Shown one piece after another: positions 1 to 11,554 of a DNA stretch of 64,000 nucleotides; position 1 is the first letter of the stretch, and each line of letters starts with the position of its first letter. The notes beneath the pieces are model-generated. The model worked only from the letters and a program-made list of their open reading frames with translations. It ran no database searches and was not told the origin of the DNA. The DNA is from Sinotaia quadrata (taxonomy: Eukaryota > Mollusca > Gastropoda > Architaenioglossa > Viviparidae). Location of the stretch: positions 30,722,379 through 30,786,378 of the forward strand of contig CM054182.1 in assembly GCA_028829895.1 (NCBI GenBank), read 5' to 3'. The position numbers were made by a program, and so were the translations under genes.

Positions 1-480
1 GCGGACATGATATTATGATATAATCCCGCATTCTAATTCAACTTCGGCGTTCGAGATGAAGGTTAAACAAAAATACAAATGAAAAATATCGTCGGGAAAT
101 GCGGCGCCCTCACGCTGGCGAGTACCTTAACTGCACTGAAACAATTTATTACGGTGGCCTTGGCTTCAATCCGGGTCACAACGTTCAGCTTCCTTATCTG
201 TGCATAAGACTTTCAAACAACACGTGTTTCACGTGTTTTTTTAATTTTAAAAAGAGAATCTAAATGTATTTTCCCTTCATTTGAATAAAAGTTTTTAGAG
301 TGAGAGACTTAAAGTCTCATACCTCAAAAGGGCGGAGGGGGTTGTTTGTTTGCTTGCTGCCTGTTTGTTTCTGTCGCACCTGACTGTAATTATTTTAATT
401 TGTCTTTAATAACTTGTATAAAATTATATTGAATGGTTGACGATTAATGACATTTTCTCTTATTTTATGTCAAAACCATA
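1..480. other. AT-rich intergenic sequence, no gene seen
   Basis: I see no coding region here. The only structure is a pair of CACGTG E-boxes at 221-226 and 230-235, which form a perfect inverted repeat (AACACGTG, 3 nt, CACGTGTT), and a GTTT-rich stretch near 340-370. Confidence 0.5.
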
Positions 481-1110
481 TGAAAGCACTATAAGCCATA
501 GTCAACACGCAGTCAGTCATAGTCACCTGAAAGCAATGTAAGGCAAAGTCATCTAAACACATTACATGCCAAAGTCATCTAAACACATTACATGCCAAAG
601 TCATCTAAACACATTACATGCCAAAGTCATCTAAACACATTACATGCCAAAGTCATCTAAACACATTACATGCCAAAGTCATCTAAACACATCACATGCC
701 AAAGTCATCTAAACACATTACATGCCAAAGTCATCTAAACACATCACATGCCAAAGTCATCTCAACACATTACATGCCAAAGTCATCTGAACATCAGTAC
801 CGTATGAACATACTGTTACTTAAAGCCATATGAAAACAGTATGAGTCATAGCCTCTGAACGCACCATAAATCAATGTCATATGAGCACATACTAAGTTAT
901 AGCGATCTGAACACATAATAAGCCAGAACCATCTGAACAGTGCACGACTTAGGAATAACGCAATATAGGCCATAACCATGAAGGCATACCATAAGCCCAA
1001 ATCATCAAAACGTGCTTTATAATCCACTGACATCTGAACACACTTTAGACATCTGAACACACTATAAGCCACGACCATCTAACATTCTAAAAGCCACAGC
1101 CGTCTGAACA
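480..1110. repeat. 26 bp minisatellite with degenerate flanks
   Basis: The core at 545-790 is about 9.4 near-identical copies of a 26 bp unit containing CCAAAGTCATCTAAACACAT. Outside the core (480-545 and 790-1110) the same motif recurs in diverged form (AGCCATAGTCATCTGAACAC-like). This fits a homogenised centre with older decayed edges. The 94-codon minus-strand ORF over the right flank is a by-product. Confidence 0.9.
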
Positions 1111-1264
1111 CATTTTAGCCCTTCACTCACTCATATTCATATTGACATATTTGTTGCAAAACGCAAACGCTTACTTTAGATAGCTGATTGAAGCACACTC
1201 ACTTTTCTTCTGTAAATGGCTATTTCCGTGAACATAGCGTGAAGGTTTTAGCTAACATTTCTTT

Positions 1265-1700
1265 GTTTGAGAATGTAGCTAGCTGTGTGTAAGCTATGCA
1301 TAATTTAGCTAGTTGTACGTATGTATAATTTAGTTATTGTACGTACTTATAATTTAACTAGTTGTATGTATGTATAATTTAGCTATTGTACGTATTTATA
1401 ATTTAGCTAGTTGTACGTATTTATAATTTAGCTAGTTGTACGTATGTATAATTTAGCTATTGTACGTATTTATAATTTAGCTAGTTGTACGTATGTATAA
1501 TTTAGCTAGTTGTACGTATGTATAATTTAGCTATTGTATGTATTTATAATTTAACTAGTTGTACGGTACTTATAATTTAGCTATTGTACGTATTTATAAT
1601 TTAACTAGTTGTACGTATGTATAATTTAGCAATCTGTACGTAGTTGTAATTTAGCTAGGTGTACGTATTTATTAATTAGCTATCTGTACATATGTGCATT
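1265..1700. repeat. ~22-25 bp minisatellite (GTATAATTTAGCTAGTTGTAC)
   Basis: About 17 copies of a unit reading GTATAATTTAGCTAGTTGTA. Two length classes alternate, one with AGCTAGTTGTACGTA and a shorter one with AGCTATTGTACGTA. It degenerates towards 1700. Confidence 0.88.
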
Positions 1701-2211
1701 TAGTTTAAATAGCTGTCTGTAATTAAAATTTAGATCGCTGTATGTATGCATGTGTGACACCTCTCTGGGGACCTTTCACTCCTTATGATTATTATTGATA
1801 ATGTGGCAGAGTAAATTTGCCTCTCCACACTTTTTAATTTAATTGTTATACAAATTGTTAAATTGTCAGAGTGACCTGACCTTAGGCGCTCCTTGTGATG
1901 GTATTTTTTGAAAGTGTCAGAGTTGGAAATAAACAACCCGAGCTGAGAATATGCTTGAAATTGCTAATGTAATGCAAATAATCCCAAATGGGTGAGTAGT
2001 TTTTATTATCCAATGGTTATGATTTATGAGAACGAGACCAGCCAATGGGCTGAGATTAAAAAGATTACATGCCCAGACAATTCCGAGACATTCTTTCTCT
2101 AAGTCGAATAATTCTGTTCAGCCGCATTTAATGTATGACTGGAATAAGCTACGGGATACAGAATATCACCATGCTTCTGCATCAGTACATCACCTAGCCC
2201 TGCATTACTAA

Positions 2212-2485
2212 CATCTGTTTTGAGTATGAATTCCTCATTGAAATCAGTAAGCATCTGTTTTGAGTATGAATTCCTCATTGAAATCAGTAAGCATCTGTTC
2301 TGAGTATGAATTCCTCATTGAAATCAGTAAGCATCTGTTCTGAGTATGAATTCCTCATTGAAATCAGTAAGCATCTGTTCTGAGTATGAATTCCTCATTG
2401 AAATCAGTAAGCATCTGTTCTGAGTATGAATTCCTCATTGAAATCAGTAAGCATCTGTTCTGAGTATGAATTCCTCATTGAAATA
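2212..2485. repeat. 40 bp minisatellite, ~6.8 copies
   Basis: Direct repeats with an exact 40 bp period start at 2212, 2252, 2292 and so on. The unit begins CATCTGTTYTGAGTATGAAT. The only variable site I see is T/C at position 9: T in the first two copies and C in the later ones. Confidence 0.95.
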
Positions 2486-2989
2486 GGCAAATGGAGGACA
2501 GGAGCTCGTGACAGGCAGTCATTCGGATGAGCAAAGCTGCGTCACACTCATCGCTACAAATTACTATCTCAGGTTTGCCTTTCCTCATTAAATCAATGAG
2601 TGGTTTTATCTTGGCACTGAACTTTGGAATGAATTTCCTATAGTAAACAACCAACCCCTAAAAGGATTTAACATTTCTTTAGGAGAGGGGTCTCTCTCTT
2701 CGAGTTTTCTTACGTTTGATGCCCTGGCCACAGAAGACCTTGTCCCACTGTGTGCCCCAAATATTCGAGTTTGAAATGTTCAAAGAAACATTTGGTTGGA
2801 ACTGGTTTGGATTGCGTCAGCAATTTTCTAGCATATTCTCAACTCGAGTTGTTTACTCCATCTCTGATACTTACAAAAAAAAAAACCATCAGAAGGAGTG
2901 CCCCAGATCGGGTCACTTTGACAATTTAACAATTTATATAACAATTAAGTTTAGAAATAGGGATCGGCAAATTTACTTTACCACAATAC

Positions 2990-3125
2990 CTACTGTTTAC
3001 AAAGACTATTGTGATAAATAAATAAATCTAATGTTTAGAAAGATTACTGTGATAAATAAATAAATCTAATGTTTACAAAGACTATTGTGATAAATAAATA
3101 AATCTAATGTTTAGAAAGATTGTGT
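2990..3125. repeat. ~37 bp tandem repeat, ~3.5 copies
   Basis: Copies contain GTGATAAATAAATAAATCTA. The linker between them alternates between TTTACAAAGACTATT and TTTAGAAAGATTACT, so the array looks like an A-B-A-B dimer. Confidence 0.8.
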
Positions 3126-3129
3126 GTAT

Positions 3130-3925
3130 TGTGTACTGTGATGCATAAATATATCTGTGATCGAGCAAATTCACCCTTGCAAATATGGAGTTATATACCT
3201 TTGATTCATCACCCTTATTCAGCATCTTTATTATTACTAAAGAGTAACCTAACAGTCTGCCCAGGCCACCGTCACCCGCGGTGAGCCTTAATTTACATTT
3301 AGACATGGCATGGGCTTGTTCCTACATATAAGAGCCGTGCAGAAGAATAAACTACTCACCAGCGCGAAACCGGCGGAAGCCGGAAGCGCCCCCTACACTC
3401 CATCCATAAACTACTCGACTGATTAACAAACGACTGCTCCCTGCTCCCTTCGCTCGTGCAGGATAAGTCTAGTGACAATGCCACCTGAAGTGTCAGAGAA
3501 AGGATGTCAGTTTCAACTGTCAGTGAAAATCTACCAGTGTGTGAGGTTTCTCCCCGTCGCCGATGTGGCTTAAATATCTGATGGGTCCTTTGAACGTCAC
3601 TGTGAATCGAGAACAAGTCCAGTCCGTGTTGGGGGACTGCACGTCAGCGACCATTGTGCATGACGTCCTGATATGCTTACCGCTAGGAGTGATATATACC
3701 GCTAGGAGTGATATATATACCGCTAGGACTGATATATACTCGTACGTTTTGCGCACTTAGCTATCTCCCTAGCTAGTTGATGAACCTGCACAGTCGAGAT
3801 GTCGTCTGTTTACTAGCTATTGGCAATGAGGTCATCTGTAAGCAATACAGAGACAAGAATGGAGACGGGGAAAAAACAGATTTATTTTAATTTTATATAT
3901 CGACAAGAATCTTTCAACGATTTAC
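3130..3925. other. Intergenic, short repeats only
   Basis: This stretch is GC-richer near 3355-3680. ORFs of 65 to 86 codons occur on both strands but overlap each other and resemble no family. A 19-21 bp unit (TACCGCTAGGAGTGATATA) is repeated three times at 3680-3737. A good splice-donor-like GTGAGT lies on the minus strand near 3351-3356, but I could find no exon to go with it. Confidence 0.4.
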
Positions 3926-4042
3926 AATCAGGAATTAAGGTCAACAATACAAAGAAGGTTCAACAGGTTTAACAGTCAGGAATTAAGGTCAACAAAACAA
4001 AGAAGGCTCAACGGGTTTTACAGTCAGGAATTAATTAAGGTC
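3926..4042. repeat. ~47 bp tandem repeat, ~2.5 copies
   Basis: The unit contains CAGGAATTAAGGTCAACAA, AAAGAAGG and TCAACRGGTTT. Three starts are visible (about 3929, 3975 and 4023), with a 4 bp ATTA insertion in the last copy. Confidence 0.8.
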
Positions 4043-4049
4043 GATAATG

Positions 4050-4175
4050 CACAATAAGAGTACTTGTAACTGCTGGAGAAGCTCCAATGGCCGTTATCTC
4101 AGTGAGAATTTGAACTCTTTGTCTCTTTATAAGAGCTAACGCTTTGACTGCACAACCACCATAAAAACAAGGGGA
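4050..4175 (-). mobile_element. Probable tRNA-derived SINE relic
   Basis: Read on the minus strand there is an A-box-like TGTGCAGTCAAAG (4143-4155), a possible anticodon arm CTCTTATAAAGAG (about 4123-4135), and a B-box-like GAGTTCAAATTCTC (4104-4117), with the A-to-B spacing expected of a tRNA promoter. The copy is too diverged to be a functional tRNA gene. Downstream is a small GGAGCTTCTCC palindrome. I could not define SINE ends or a target-site duplication. Confidence 0.4.
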
Positions 4176-4457
4176 TGAGAGGTTTTTTTTACATTTGTAT
4201 TTTTGTGTTTTGGAATACATTTAATCACAACTACAATAATTTAAGTAGCAACAAATTAACTTTACAATCAAATAAAATTTGGCGAATGAATAACCATTTA
4301 ATGAGCACAAAAAGAAAATAATGTAAATTAGCACAAAAAATCCACTGAATAAGCAAAGAACACATTCAACTAACAACAAAATTTCACTAAGCAAAATACT
4401 CAATTAAGAACAAATATGCCGCAGTGCCATCTATATCTACACCAGTAATAGAGGGGA

Positions 4458-4463
<6 letters not shown>

Positions 4464-4519
<56 letters not shown>
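4464..4519. repeat. (CT)n microsatellite
   Basis: Uninterrupted CT dinucleotide run of about 56 bp. Confidence 0.97.
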
Positions 4520-4524
<5 letters not shown>

Positions 4525-4866
4525 GCTGCTCATTTATAATTTGAAAACTAAATTTTATTTCAGACGTTCTCCCCAAAAATATCTGTCAGCCAAAGTCACA
4601 AGTTTACAAAATTAATTTCAGAAAGCAATGCACGTCGAAGAAACACATCAAAATCTATTATATTACGTAATTCAAAGCAATATTATTGCGCAGTGTTGTT
4701 CCAACTCGGCCTTTTTCTAAAAATAAACTCAGTGCATGACTGTATTAGGCCCATTACAAGGGAGAATAAAAACAAAATGCGTGTCGGTTCACAAGAAAAA
4801 AAATATATTCCTATTTGCCAGAGTTATCGAACACAACACTGCAAAACTGTGCAGGGTTCTGTCCCG

Positions 4867-5580
4867 CTATTGATAAGCATACGAAAAGTGCGCTTCATGG
4901 CTTTTACTGATGTTTCTAGGCTTGTACTTGGAGTAGTGTGTGTGTGGGGGGGGGTGAGAGTGGGGGTGTTTTAGTATGTTTTCTCTAGCAACTTTACGAT
5001 CAATCGAATTCTGAATACCAGACAAAATTATAATGGCCTTGTTTACGAGGTTCAAGCTTTTGTTGACAGCTTTGTCCTTGACACGAGCATCCCAAGGCCA
5101 TACCTTACAGAGTCGTGTCACGCAGACATCCATCAGTTCTCTCCCCTCCCTCCAACACACAAACGCGAGCGTGACTATACCTGACGTAATTATGTCGTTG
5201 AGGCACAGATTAGCAGTAAGATTGACTGGGCGCCCACTACTGGAATTGGTAATTATAAAGGAATCGTCCTTGAAGGCAAATTGCTGGTAGGGGAAAATCA
5301 TATTTCCCTTATTTACTTTCAGAAAGGCATCAGTGTTATTGTAGGAGTGTACGTTCGTTGCTATTATAACATAAGGAGAGAGCCTCTGTCTTATTGCAAT
5401 TGCCATTTGTTTCACACCTCCAGTGGAGAGAGCCGTAAATATATCCTTGAGACCTAGACCAAGGGTCTCAAACTTGCGCATGTCAAAAGATCCTGTGTCA
5501 GTGTTTCGAAAGTAGGTCTTTGGGGAGGGGAGGGGTATGCACTGATCAATGTGACCCAGCAATACAGCAATGTAATGCAT
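4867..5580 (-). CDS. Unrecognised 237-codon intronless ORF
   Basis: This is the longest non-repetitive open frame in the window. It starts at an ATG preceded by an in-frame TAA only two codons upstream (TAA ACA ATG), so the start is well bounded. The composition looks like a globular protein: mixed hydrophobic stretches, a PYVII segment (about residues 69-73), a cluster of NSSSGRPVNLT around 112-122, CW near 140, and a VWPWD motif near 159-163. No signal peptide, transmembrane segment or metal-binding motif is visible. The last ~33 residues (HPHSHPPPHTH and after) are encoded by an AC-rich run and may be read-through past an older end near residue 200. A poly(A) signal on the minus strand lies near 4553-4558. 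At the local base composition an open frame this long is unlikely by chance. I do not recognise the family. It could be a single-exon host gene, one exon of a larger gene (a pyrimidine tract followed by AAG lies near residue 21), or an integrated viral or transposon gene. Confidence 0.45.
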   Translation of the reverse strand: MHYIAVLLGHIDQCIPLPSPKTYFRNTDTGSFDMRKFETLGLGLKDIFTALSTGGVKQMAIAIRQRLSPYVIIATNVHSYNNTDAFLKVNKGNMIFPYQQFAFKDDSFIITNSSSGRPVNLTANLCLNDIITSGIVTLAFVCWREGRELMDVCVTRLCKVWPWDARVKDKAVNKSLNLVNKAIIILSGIQNSIDRKVARENILKHPHSHPPPHTHYSKYKPRNISKSHEAHFSYAYQ

Positions 5581-5989
5581 TGTTTAATCAGTAAATGAGG
5601 CACTGCCACCACCACTCTCTTCTAAAGGGATCGATGACCCGAGCCGAGCACAATCGTTCCTGTCACTCCATCAGTCATTAAACTATACAATATTGCAGAT
5701 TGGTTTCACCTGGTAGCCTTGCATCCAATCACTATTCACGACTCAATTCAGCTTTGATCATCGTGTTCTTTCGTCCATTAGTACTGGTATAAGGTCTAAC
5801 GTTATATATTAACGAAAATATTGAAGATTGTTTTGCAACATTTATTGTTCATCTTTGTACCAATTCCCATCCCCATCCCCCACCGATTGATCACGTGAGC
5901 CAGTTTCAATTTAAACAGACTGGCCTTGCAGCGATGAATGAATTTTTTTTTTAAATGGATAACGTGGGGTAGCACCTGATCCGGAAGTA

Positions 5990-6165
5990 CACCAGCATAT
6001 TCCATTTAAGCCTCATAATACACCAGCATATTCCATTTAAGCCTCATAATACACCAGCATATTCCATTTAAGCCTCATAATACACCAGCATATTCCATTT
6101 AAGCCTCATAATACACCAGCATATTCCATTTAAGCCTCAAAGTACACTAACATATTCCATTCCAG
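5990..6165. repeat. 31 bp minisatellite, ~5.5 copies
   Basis: Unit contains ACCAGCATATTCCATTTAAG followed by CCTCATAAT. The copies are almost identical except the last (CACTAACATATTCC). Confidence 0.93.
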
Positions 6166-6169
6166 GTAA

Positions 6170-6515
6170 TGTGTTTGTAATAAATAAAATATTCACACAC
6201 ATAATGTATAATGAATGAGAAGTAGATGCACATGCATAATTCTACAGTGTGTGTATGAGTATATAATCTAAACATGAACCTAATATGCATATCACCAGTG
6301 CAGGAAGAATGTATGTATATCTTTTAAGTATAGATATTAATAACATGTATTGTATTTATGCATATATGAGACTGATTTATATACATAAAAACTGTGACAA
6401 ACATATTCTGAGCATAAAGTTTTAATGTGTAAATATTAATTATTATATATTCGATATTAATTTCTACACAATTTAAAATGTGTGAATTTTGTATCAGGCA
6501 ACTGTCCAAGCATGA
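6170..6515. other. AT-rich intergenic sequence, nothing recognised
   Basis: Low-complexity AT-rich DNA with scattered ATG/TATA-rich words. I see no gene or array. Confidence 0.5.
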
Positions 6516-6516
6516 T

Positions 6517-6655
6517 TGTTATTTTGACCTAGTTTAGATTGTACGAAGATGAGTGTTATTTTGACCTAGTTTAGATTGTACGAAGACGAGTGTTATTTTG
6601 ACCTAGTTTAGATTGTACAAAGATGAGAGTTATTTTGACCTAGTTTAGCTTGTGT
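6517..6655. repeat. 37 bp tandem repeat, ~3.7 copies
   Basis: Unit contains TTATTTTGACCTAGTTTAGA followed by TTGTACRAAGAYGA. The last copy has diverged. Confidence 0.9.
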
Positions 6656-6659
6656 GAGT

Positions 6660-7560
6660 TTACAAACGCTTGTGGAGCACTACGTCATAATATGTTCAGG
6701 GAGAAATGGATTTAGCCCAGTGACACTGAGTAAGATTATTAATCTGTATGACTAACAAAAATGAATGACCCCTAGGCTAGATTTAAGCAAGTATTTGTTG
6801 GGGAAGTTAGCCCCACACCACCCTACCCCCCAGAAGCCCAGTGAAGGGAGGCAAGTTCCACTAGAGCACTCCAAACCAGAGAACATCTAAAGATGAAATA
6901 GCCATTGCAAGATTTGAGGGTTTCAGGAGGGGATTGGGACCACAGACCCAAAACTGTTGAAATATTGATCTTTCCACAAACTACACTTCTATAGATTGTA
7001 CATAACATTCAAGAAACCACACTTAATTTTATGTCACAGATTAAATTAAAAATAAATATTTCACTTTTCTTCTGTGGAACTTTTTGCCTGTTAAGTAATT
7101 AGTTTTGAATAAAAAAAAAAAAAACTTACTTTCATTCAAGTTTTAAAATCCATCAACATTTACTATTGCTATTAAATATGTAAACTCCACTATAAAATAA
7201 TCCAAGTAAATGTATATGTACTAATATAGAAAAAATAAAATATTTTCAATATTATACGAATATTCTTTGGAATGCACCTTTTGAGTCATACAGTCTTGGA
7301 AAAGGGGGAATGGCATTCTTACATATGGTGAAAATGGGCTAAAAAGGTTGCGAACAACTCTGTTAGCGTAATCTCCACCAACCTCCCAGAAGTTAGGCTG
7401 GACATGTAGTTCATTGCTTTCAGTGGAATCCTTTGACTGATCGGGTGTGGGATGGGGGTGAGCCGAACGATTATCAAAAGAATGTAGATTAACTAACGAA
7501 ATATTTTAAAGATAAAATTACTTTTTCTTACACGAAAAAGCACATTCTAGAGGTATTGGT
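6660..7560. other. Intergenic, nothing recognised
   Basis: No coding potential beyond short chance ORFs, one poly-A tract near 7110, and no repeat structure that I can see. Confidence 0.45.
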
Positions 7561-7569
7561 TGCTATTAG

Positions 7570-8340
7570 CAATGTTGTTGCATTAGCCGTACTAGCCACT
7601 GTAGCAGGCAACTTTTATTTTTGGCAAGCTTATTGTATTAGCCATACTAGCCACTGTAGTATGTAACTTTTTATTTTTAGCAAGCTTATTGTATTAGCCG
7701 TACTAGCCACTGTAGTATGTAACTTTTTATTTTTAGCAAGCTTATTGTATTAGCCGTACTAGCCACTGTAGTATGTAACTTTTTATTTTTAGCAAGCTTA
7801 TTGTATTAGCCGTACTAGCCACTGTAGTATGTAACTTTTTATTTTTAGCAAGGTTATTGTATTAGTCATACTAGCCACTGTAGCAGGCAACTTTTTATTT
7901 TTAGCAAGGTTATTGTATTAGCCGTACTAGCCACTGTAGTATGTAACTTTTTATTTTTAGCAAGGTTATTGTATTAGTCATTCTAGCCACTGTAGCAGGC
8001 AACTTTTTATTTTTAGCAAGCTTATTGTATTAGCCATACTAGCCACTGTAGTATGTAACTTTTTATTTTTAGCAAGCTTATTGTATTAGTCATACTAGCC
8101 ACTGTAGTATGTAACTTTTTATTTTTAGCAAGCTTATTGTATTAGCCGTACTAGCCACTGTAGTATGTAACTTTTTATTTTTAGCAAGCTTATTGTATTA
8201 GCCGTACTAGCCACTGTAGTATGTAACTTTTTATTTTTAGCAAGGTTGTATTAGTCATACTAGCCACTGTAGCAGGCAACTTTTTATTTTTAGCAAGGTT
8301 ATTGTATTAGCCGTACTAGCCACTGTAGCAGGCAACTACT
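7570..8340. repeat. 56 bp minisatellite, ~13.5 copies with linked variants
   Basis: Unit contains TTATTGTATTAGCCGTACTA, then GCCACTGTAGTATGTAAC, then a T-rich TTTTTATTTTTAGCAAGC. Two main unit types occur. Type 1 has CCGTAC/CCATAC with GTATGTAAC and usually AAGCTT. Type 2 has TCATWC with GCAGGCAAC and usually AAGGTT. The types are interspersed in blocks. One copy near 8245 has lost 3 bp (TTG instead of TTATTG). Confidence 0.95.
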
Positions 8341-8344
8341 ATTG

Positions 8345-10340
8345 GTAACCTAATAGACATATGACCTCTGGCTGCTCCTATACTTATTAAATAATAATTT
8401 CTAGTTAATTTAATTGAATAACTGACAGAGGCCTTTTCACACCCGAATGGAATCATAACGATGTCGCTTTCAGAACATGTAACGGGTATGTGATTATTTC
8501 ATTTGTCACAGTTCTTCTGAGCGTGTGTGCGGGTGGGTGGGATGGGAAGTAGGTCCGAGAGGGATTAATGCTGACTGATCTGCCAAAAGTATGGAGGTGC
8601 ACAGACGTGACAAGTTGACATTCGGACAAGCTGACTAAATACGGAAGGCAGATAAATCAATATGTCTGACCATTGGCTTGCAGGATGGCGGCCAGTCAAA
8701 TGGAGCTGATTAGTAATTGGATACGGCAGTAAGTAAGGGCGAGAATTCTGTTATTAGCCAGTGGCTAGAGCTTTATTAAACCGAGGAAAGGTTTATAGAC
8801 TGTTCTTGGTAAGGAAGGAGGGAGTGGATATTAGGTGAGGAGGTGTATCGATCACCAGTGTTTAAGAGGAATGTAATTATTTCGGATGTGCTGTTTGAAA
8901 TCAGAGATCAGGAAATCGCGACTACACTTCTTTGGAAACCTGACTGGATCCAGAGAGATTAGGGTGTGTGCGTGTGTGCTTACCTTCTGATTACCACTGC
9001 AGGCTGTTATTTCTCAGCGATGTCCACAGAGCAGTCCTTGTAAATTTAAAAAAAAAAAAAAAACCTAGGACAAATTCTCAAGTCGTCAGTAATAAACGCA
9101 AATCATTCATGTCCAGATTTCCATGTGTCTCTATTTTATGATTTTTTTTCTAACGTATTTGTTCTATGCCTTTCCCCAATTTCGATCCTTCCTTTAGTTT
9201 CATAAAGATTTTCTTTAGATCAGTGGTACTGGTAAACGTGACAAGTCAGCAACGCCCGACACGTGACCTAACACTGTAGGTCTGAGTCGCTGACCTACTT
9301 GCTAAGAAATATAATAGATTCGACCTTTCAGTAATCAGGAGCAGAGGATAGAGAAACAAATCTAATTGATCATACCAGCCTTTCATGCTTGAAATCAGTG
9401 TGGAGTCTAGACGAGCAATGAATGTTACACTAAGAATAATTTTGTTGTCCAGTAAGTGTAACACACTCCCGAACACACAATTTTAGAATATTAGATAATT
9501 AACAATTACAGTATTAGAGTTGGTGTAGATCTATATAACATGAAGTTCAAAGGTTGTTTACAAAGTTTATCTAAGATCTTCTATAATGATGCTAAGAGAT
9601 CTGATAACTAATTTTATTCCACGAGAAGCCAGCTGTATTTCAGTTTATTATGCAGTTACCTACTAAACTTTGTTAAATGTTAGAAATCAACAGCATTGAA
9701 GCAAACAGATAATGAGTATTCTCTGTGAGATGTTGAACAGTTTAGACGTGTGACGCCAATGCCACTTAGTCAATGGTTATGATTATTATTGCTAATTAAT
9801 CACCCATAACTAATTAATTACAAGTGATGAGAATCTTATTTTTTGTTATTAGTAATTCTCCAGAAGACGCCACTCGTCTCTCTCACTTGCTGGAAATGCG
9901 GGCGTTGTAAACGTTTTCTCTCTGCCACAACATCAAAGACAAATATTTACCGTCACAATAGGTGGAAAACTTCGTACTAAAGGAGAAGATAAATCCTCCT
10001 TTAATCTATATATAGTGTGCCACCATCAACCCACTTTCTTCTCCAACATAAGGTTATCAATATGTATAAGAATGTCAATAAATTTAACAATAAATTTATT
10101 AAATCAACAATTAAATATAGATATAATAAATAGAATTAAAAACGATTACTTGACATCAATATTTCATATATTTTAAACCATGCTTGAATAATTTGACTAT
10201 AAATTATTATAAATTATTTACTATAAAAATACTATAAATTCATTTTCAGTCATCTTTAAAAATTATATTGAAATAATCATGGATGCAATAATTGGTAGTA
10301 ATAAGAATTAAATACTCTACTTTAAATACTGACTTTACAG
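8345..10340. other. Intergenic, nothing recognised
   Basis: Moderate-complexity DNA with an A15-like run near 9049-9063. The 76-codon minus ORF at 9246-9476 resembles nothing I know. No array, RNA gene or transposon end was identified. Confidence 0.45.
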
Positions 10341-10344
10341 ACCA

Positions 10345-10650
10345 GAAGTGTTATCACAACCGGACATATCACCGAGGAAAAAAATGTTTAATAGATACTG
10401 TAATTTATTCACACGCCGACATATCGCAGGGGGAAGTGTTACTAGACACTGTTCTTTAATTTACTCTTGGATGACACATCGCCGGGGAAGGGGGGGGTCA
10501 GTTAATATGCGCTGTTCTTTAATTTTTTCACAAGCTGAATTATCGCCGGGACACAACTTAGTTAACAGACAAGTTGGTGATTGTACACGGCTTAGATGTG
10601 AAGTTGGTAATTGTACACGGAGTAGAAACGAAGGTGGTGTATGTACACGG
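10345..10650. repeat. Degenerate tandem repeats (~70 bp x3, then ~33 bp x3)
   Basis: The first part repeats a motif like ATATCGCCGGGG then CACTGTTCTTTAATTT about three times. The second part repeats GAAGTTGGTAATTGTACACG three times. The 103-codon plus-strand ORF over it follows from the array. Confidence 0.6.
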
Positions 10651-10652
10651 CG

Positions 10653-10654
<2 letters not shown>

Positions 10655-10738
<84 letters not shown>
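10655..10738. repeat. GATA/GACA microsatellite
   Basis: Tetranucleotide tract: a few GATA copies, about four GACA copies, then a long GATA run. Confidence 0.97.
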
Positions 10739-10739
<1 letters not shown>

Positions 10740-11550
10740 ACTTATTAAGAGTAAAATAACTTCCTGTCTCTTTCATTCTTGTTTGTAACACACTGGAATA
10801 TAATCTAGTCAGTCGTGCAGAAAGAAACCATACTTACCTTTGCTACCTGGAAGTTATTTATTGCGTACATAATTTATTTTGTACATGTAATTTATTTGCA
10901 GCATGCACGTGGGCGCGTGCCCAAGGTGGTAAGTGAAAAAGAAAAATTGCTGGCACACGGAATAGAGTGAGAATATTTTTTTCAAGAGGAATAAATATAG
11001 TTGATACGTATTTTTTAATTGTGTTATTTATTGTGGCATGTATATTTCTGTTTTATACGTTGATTTATATTACAAAATTATGTTACTGAGTGTGGCATGT
11101 ATATTTTTTAATCACTGAGTGAATTATACATTTCTTTTAATATCAACGTCATTGCTAAAGTAAAACACACTCGTTGATTGGTTGTATATTTTTTCAATTA
11201 CCAATACAAATCGTTCCTTTAAAACTATGTGAGTATACATGCGCAGTTACATTCTTAGAGAATCTTCGAATGCAGTGGACTTGTATCGCGGTTCTGTGTT
11301 GCAATACTACTATATCTAAAAGGCATTGCGAAAAGTTTCATTTAAAGTGGAAACAGTATCCAAAGTGCAAAATATTATGTTCGTATAAATAAAAAGAAAA
11401 TGAAAGAATAAAGTAAGTGAAGTTGTTATACTTTGATTATGTTGTTATGGTGAATCTGCATTGTTATGTTCACTGAGTTTTATTATCATGGTTATATTAT
11501 TGTATTTAAGTTGATCAGTGCCATATTGCATTTACTCTGCTCATCTTGTT
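10740..11550. other. AT-rich intergenic sequence
   Basis: No gene recognised. Short repeats of TGTGGCATGTATATTT occur near 11030 and 11090. Confidence 0.45.
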
Positions 11551-11554
11551 CATA

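Noticed and set aside
4104..4155. Functional tRNA gene
   Set aside because: A- and B-box-like motifs are present but the acceptor stem does not pair and the arms are degenerate; SINE relic fits better.
4867..5580. Assigning the orphan ORF to a specific viral or transposon family
   Set aside because: No motif I can name with confidence; any assignment would be a guess without a profile or structure search.
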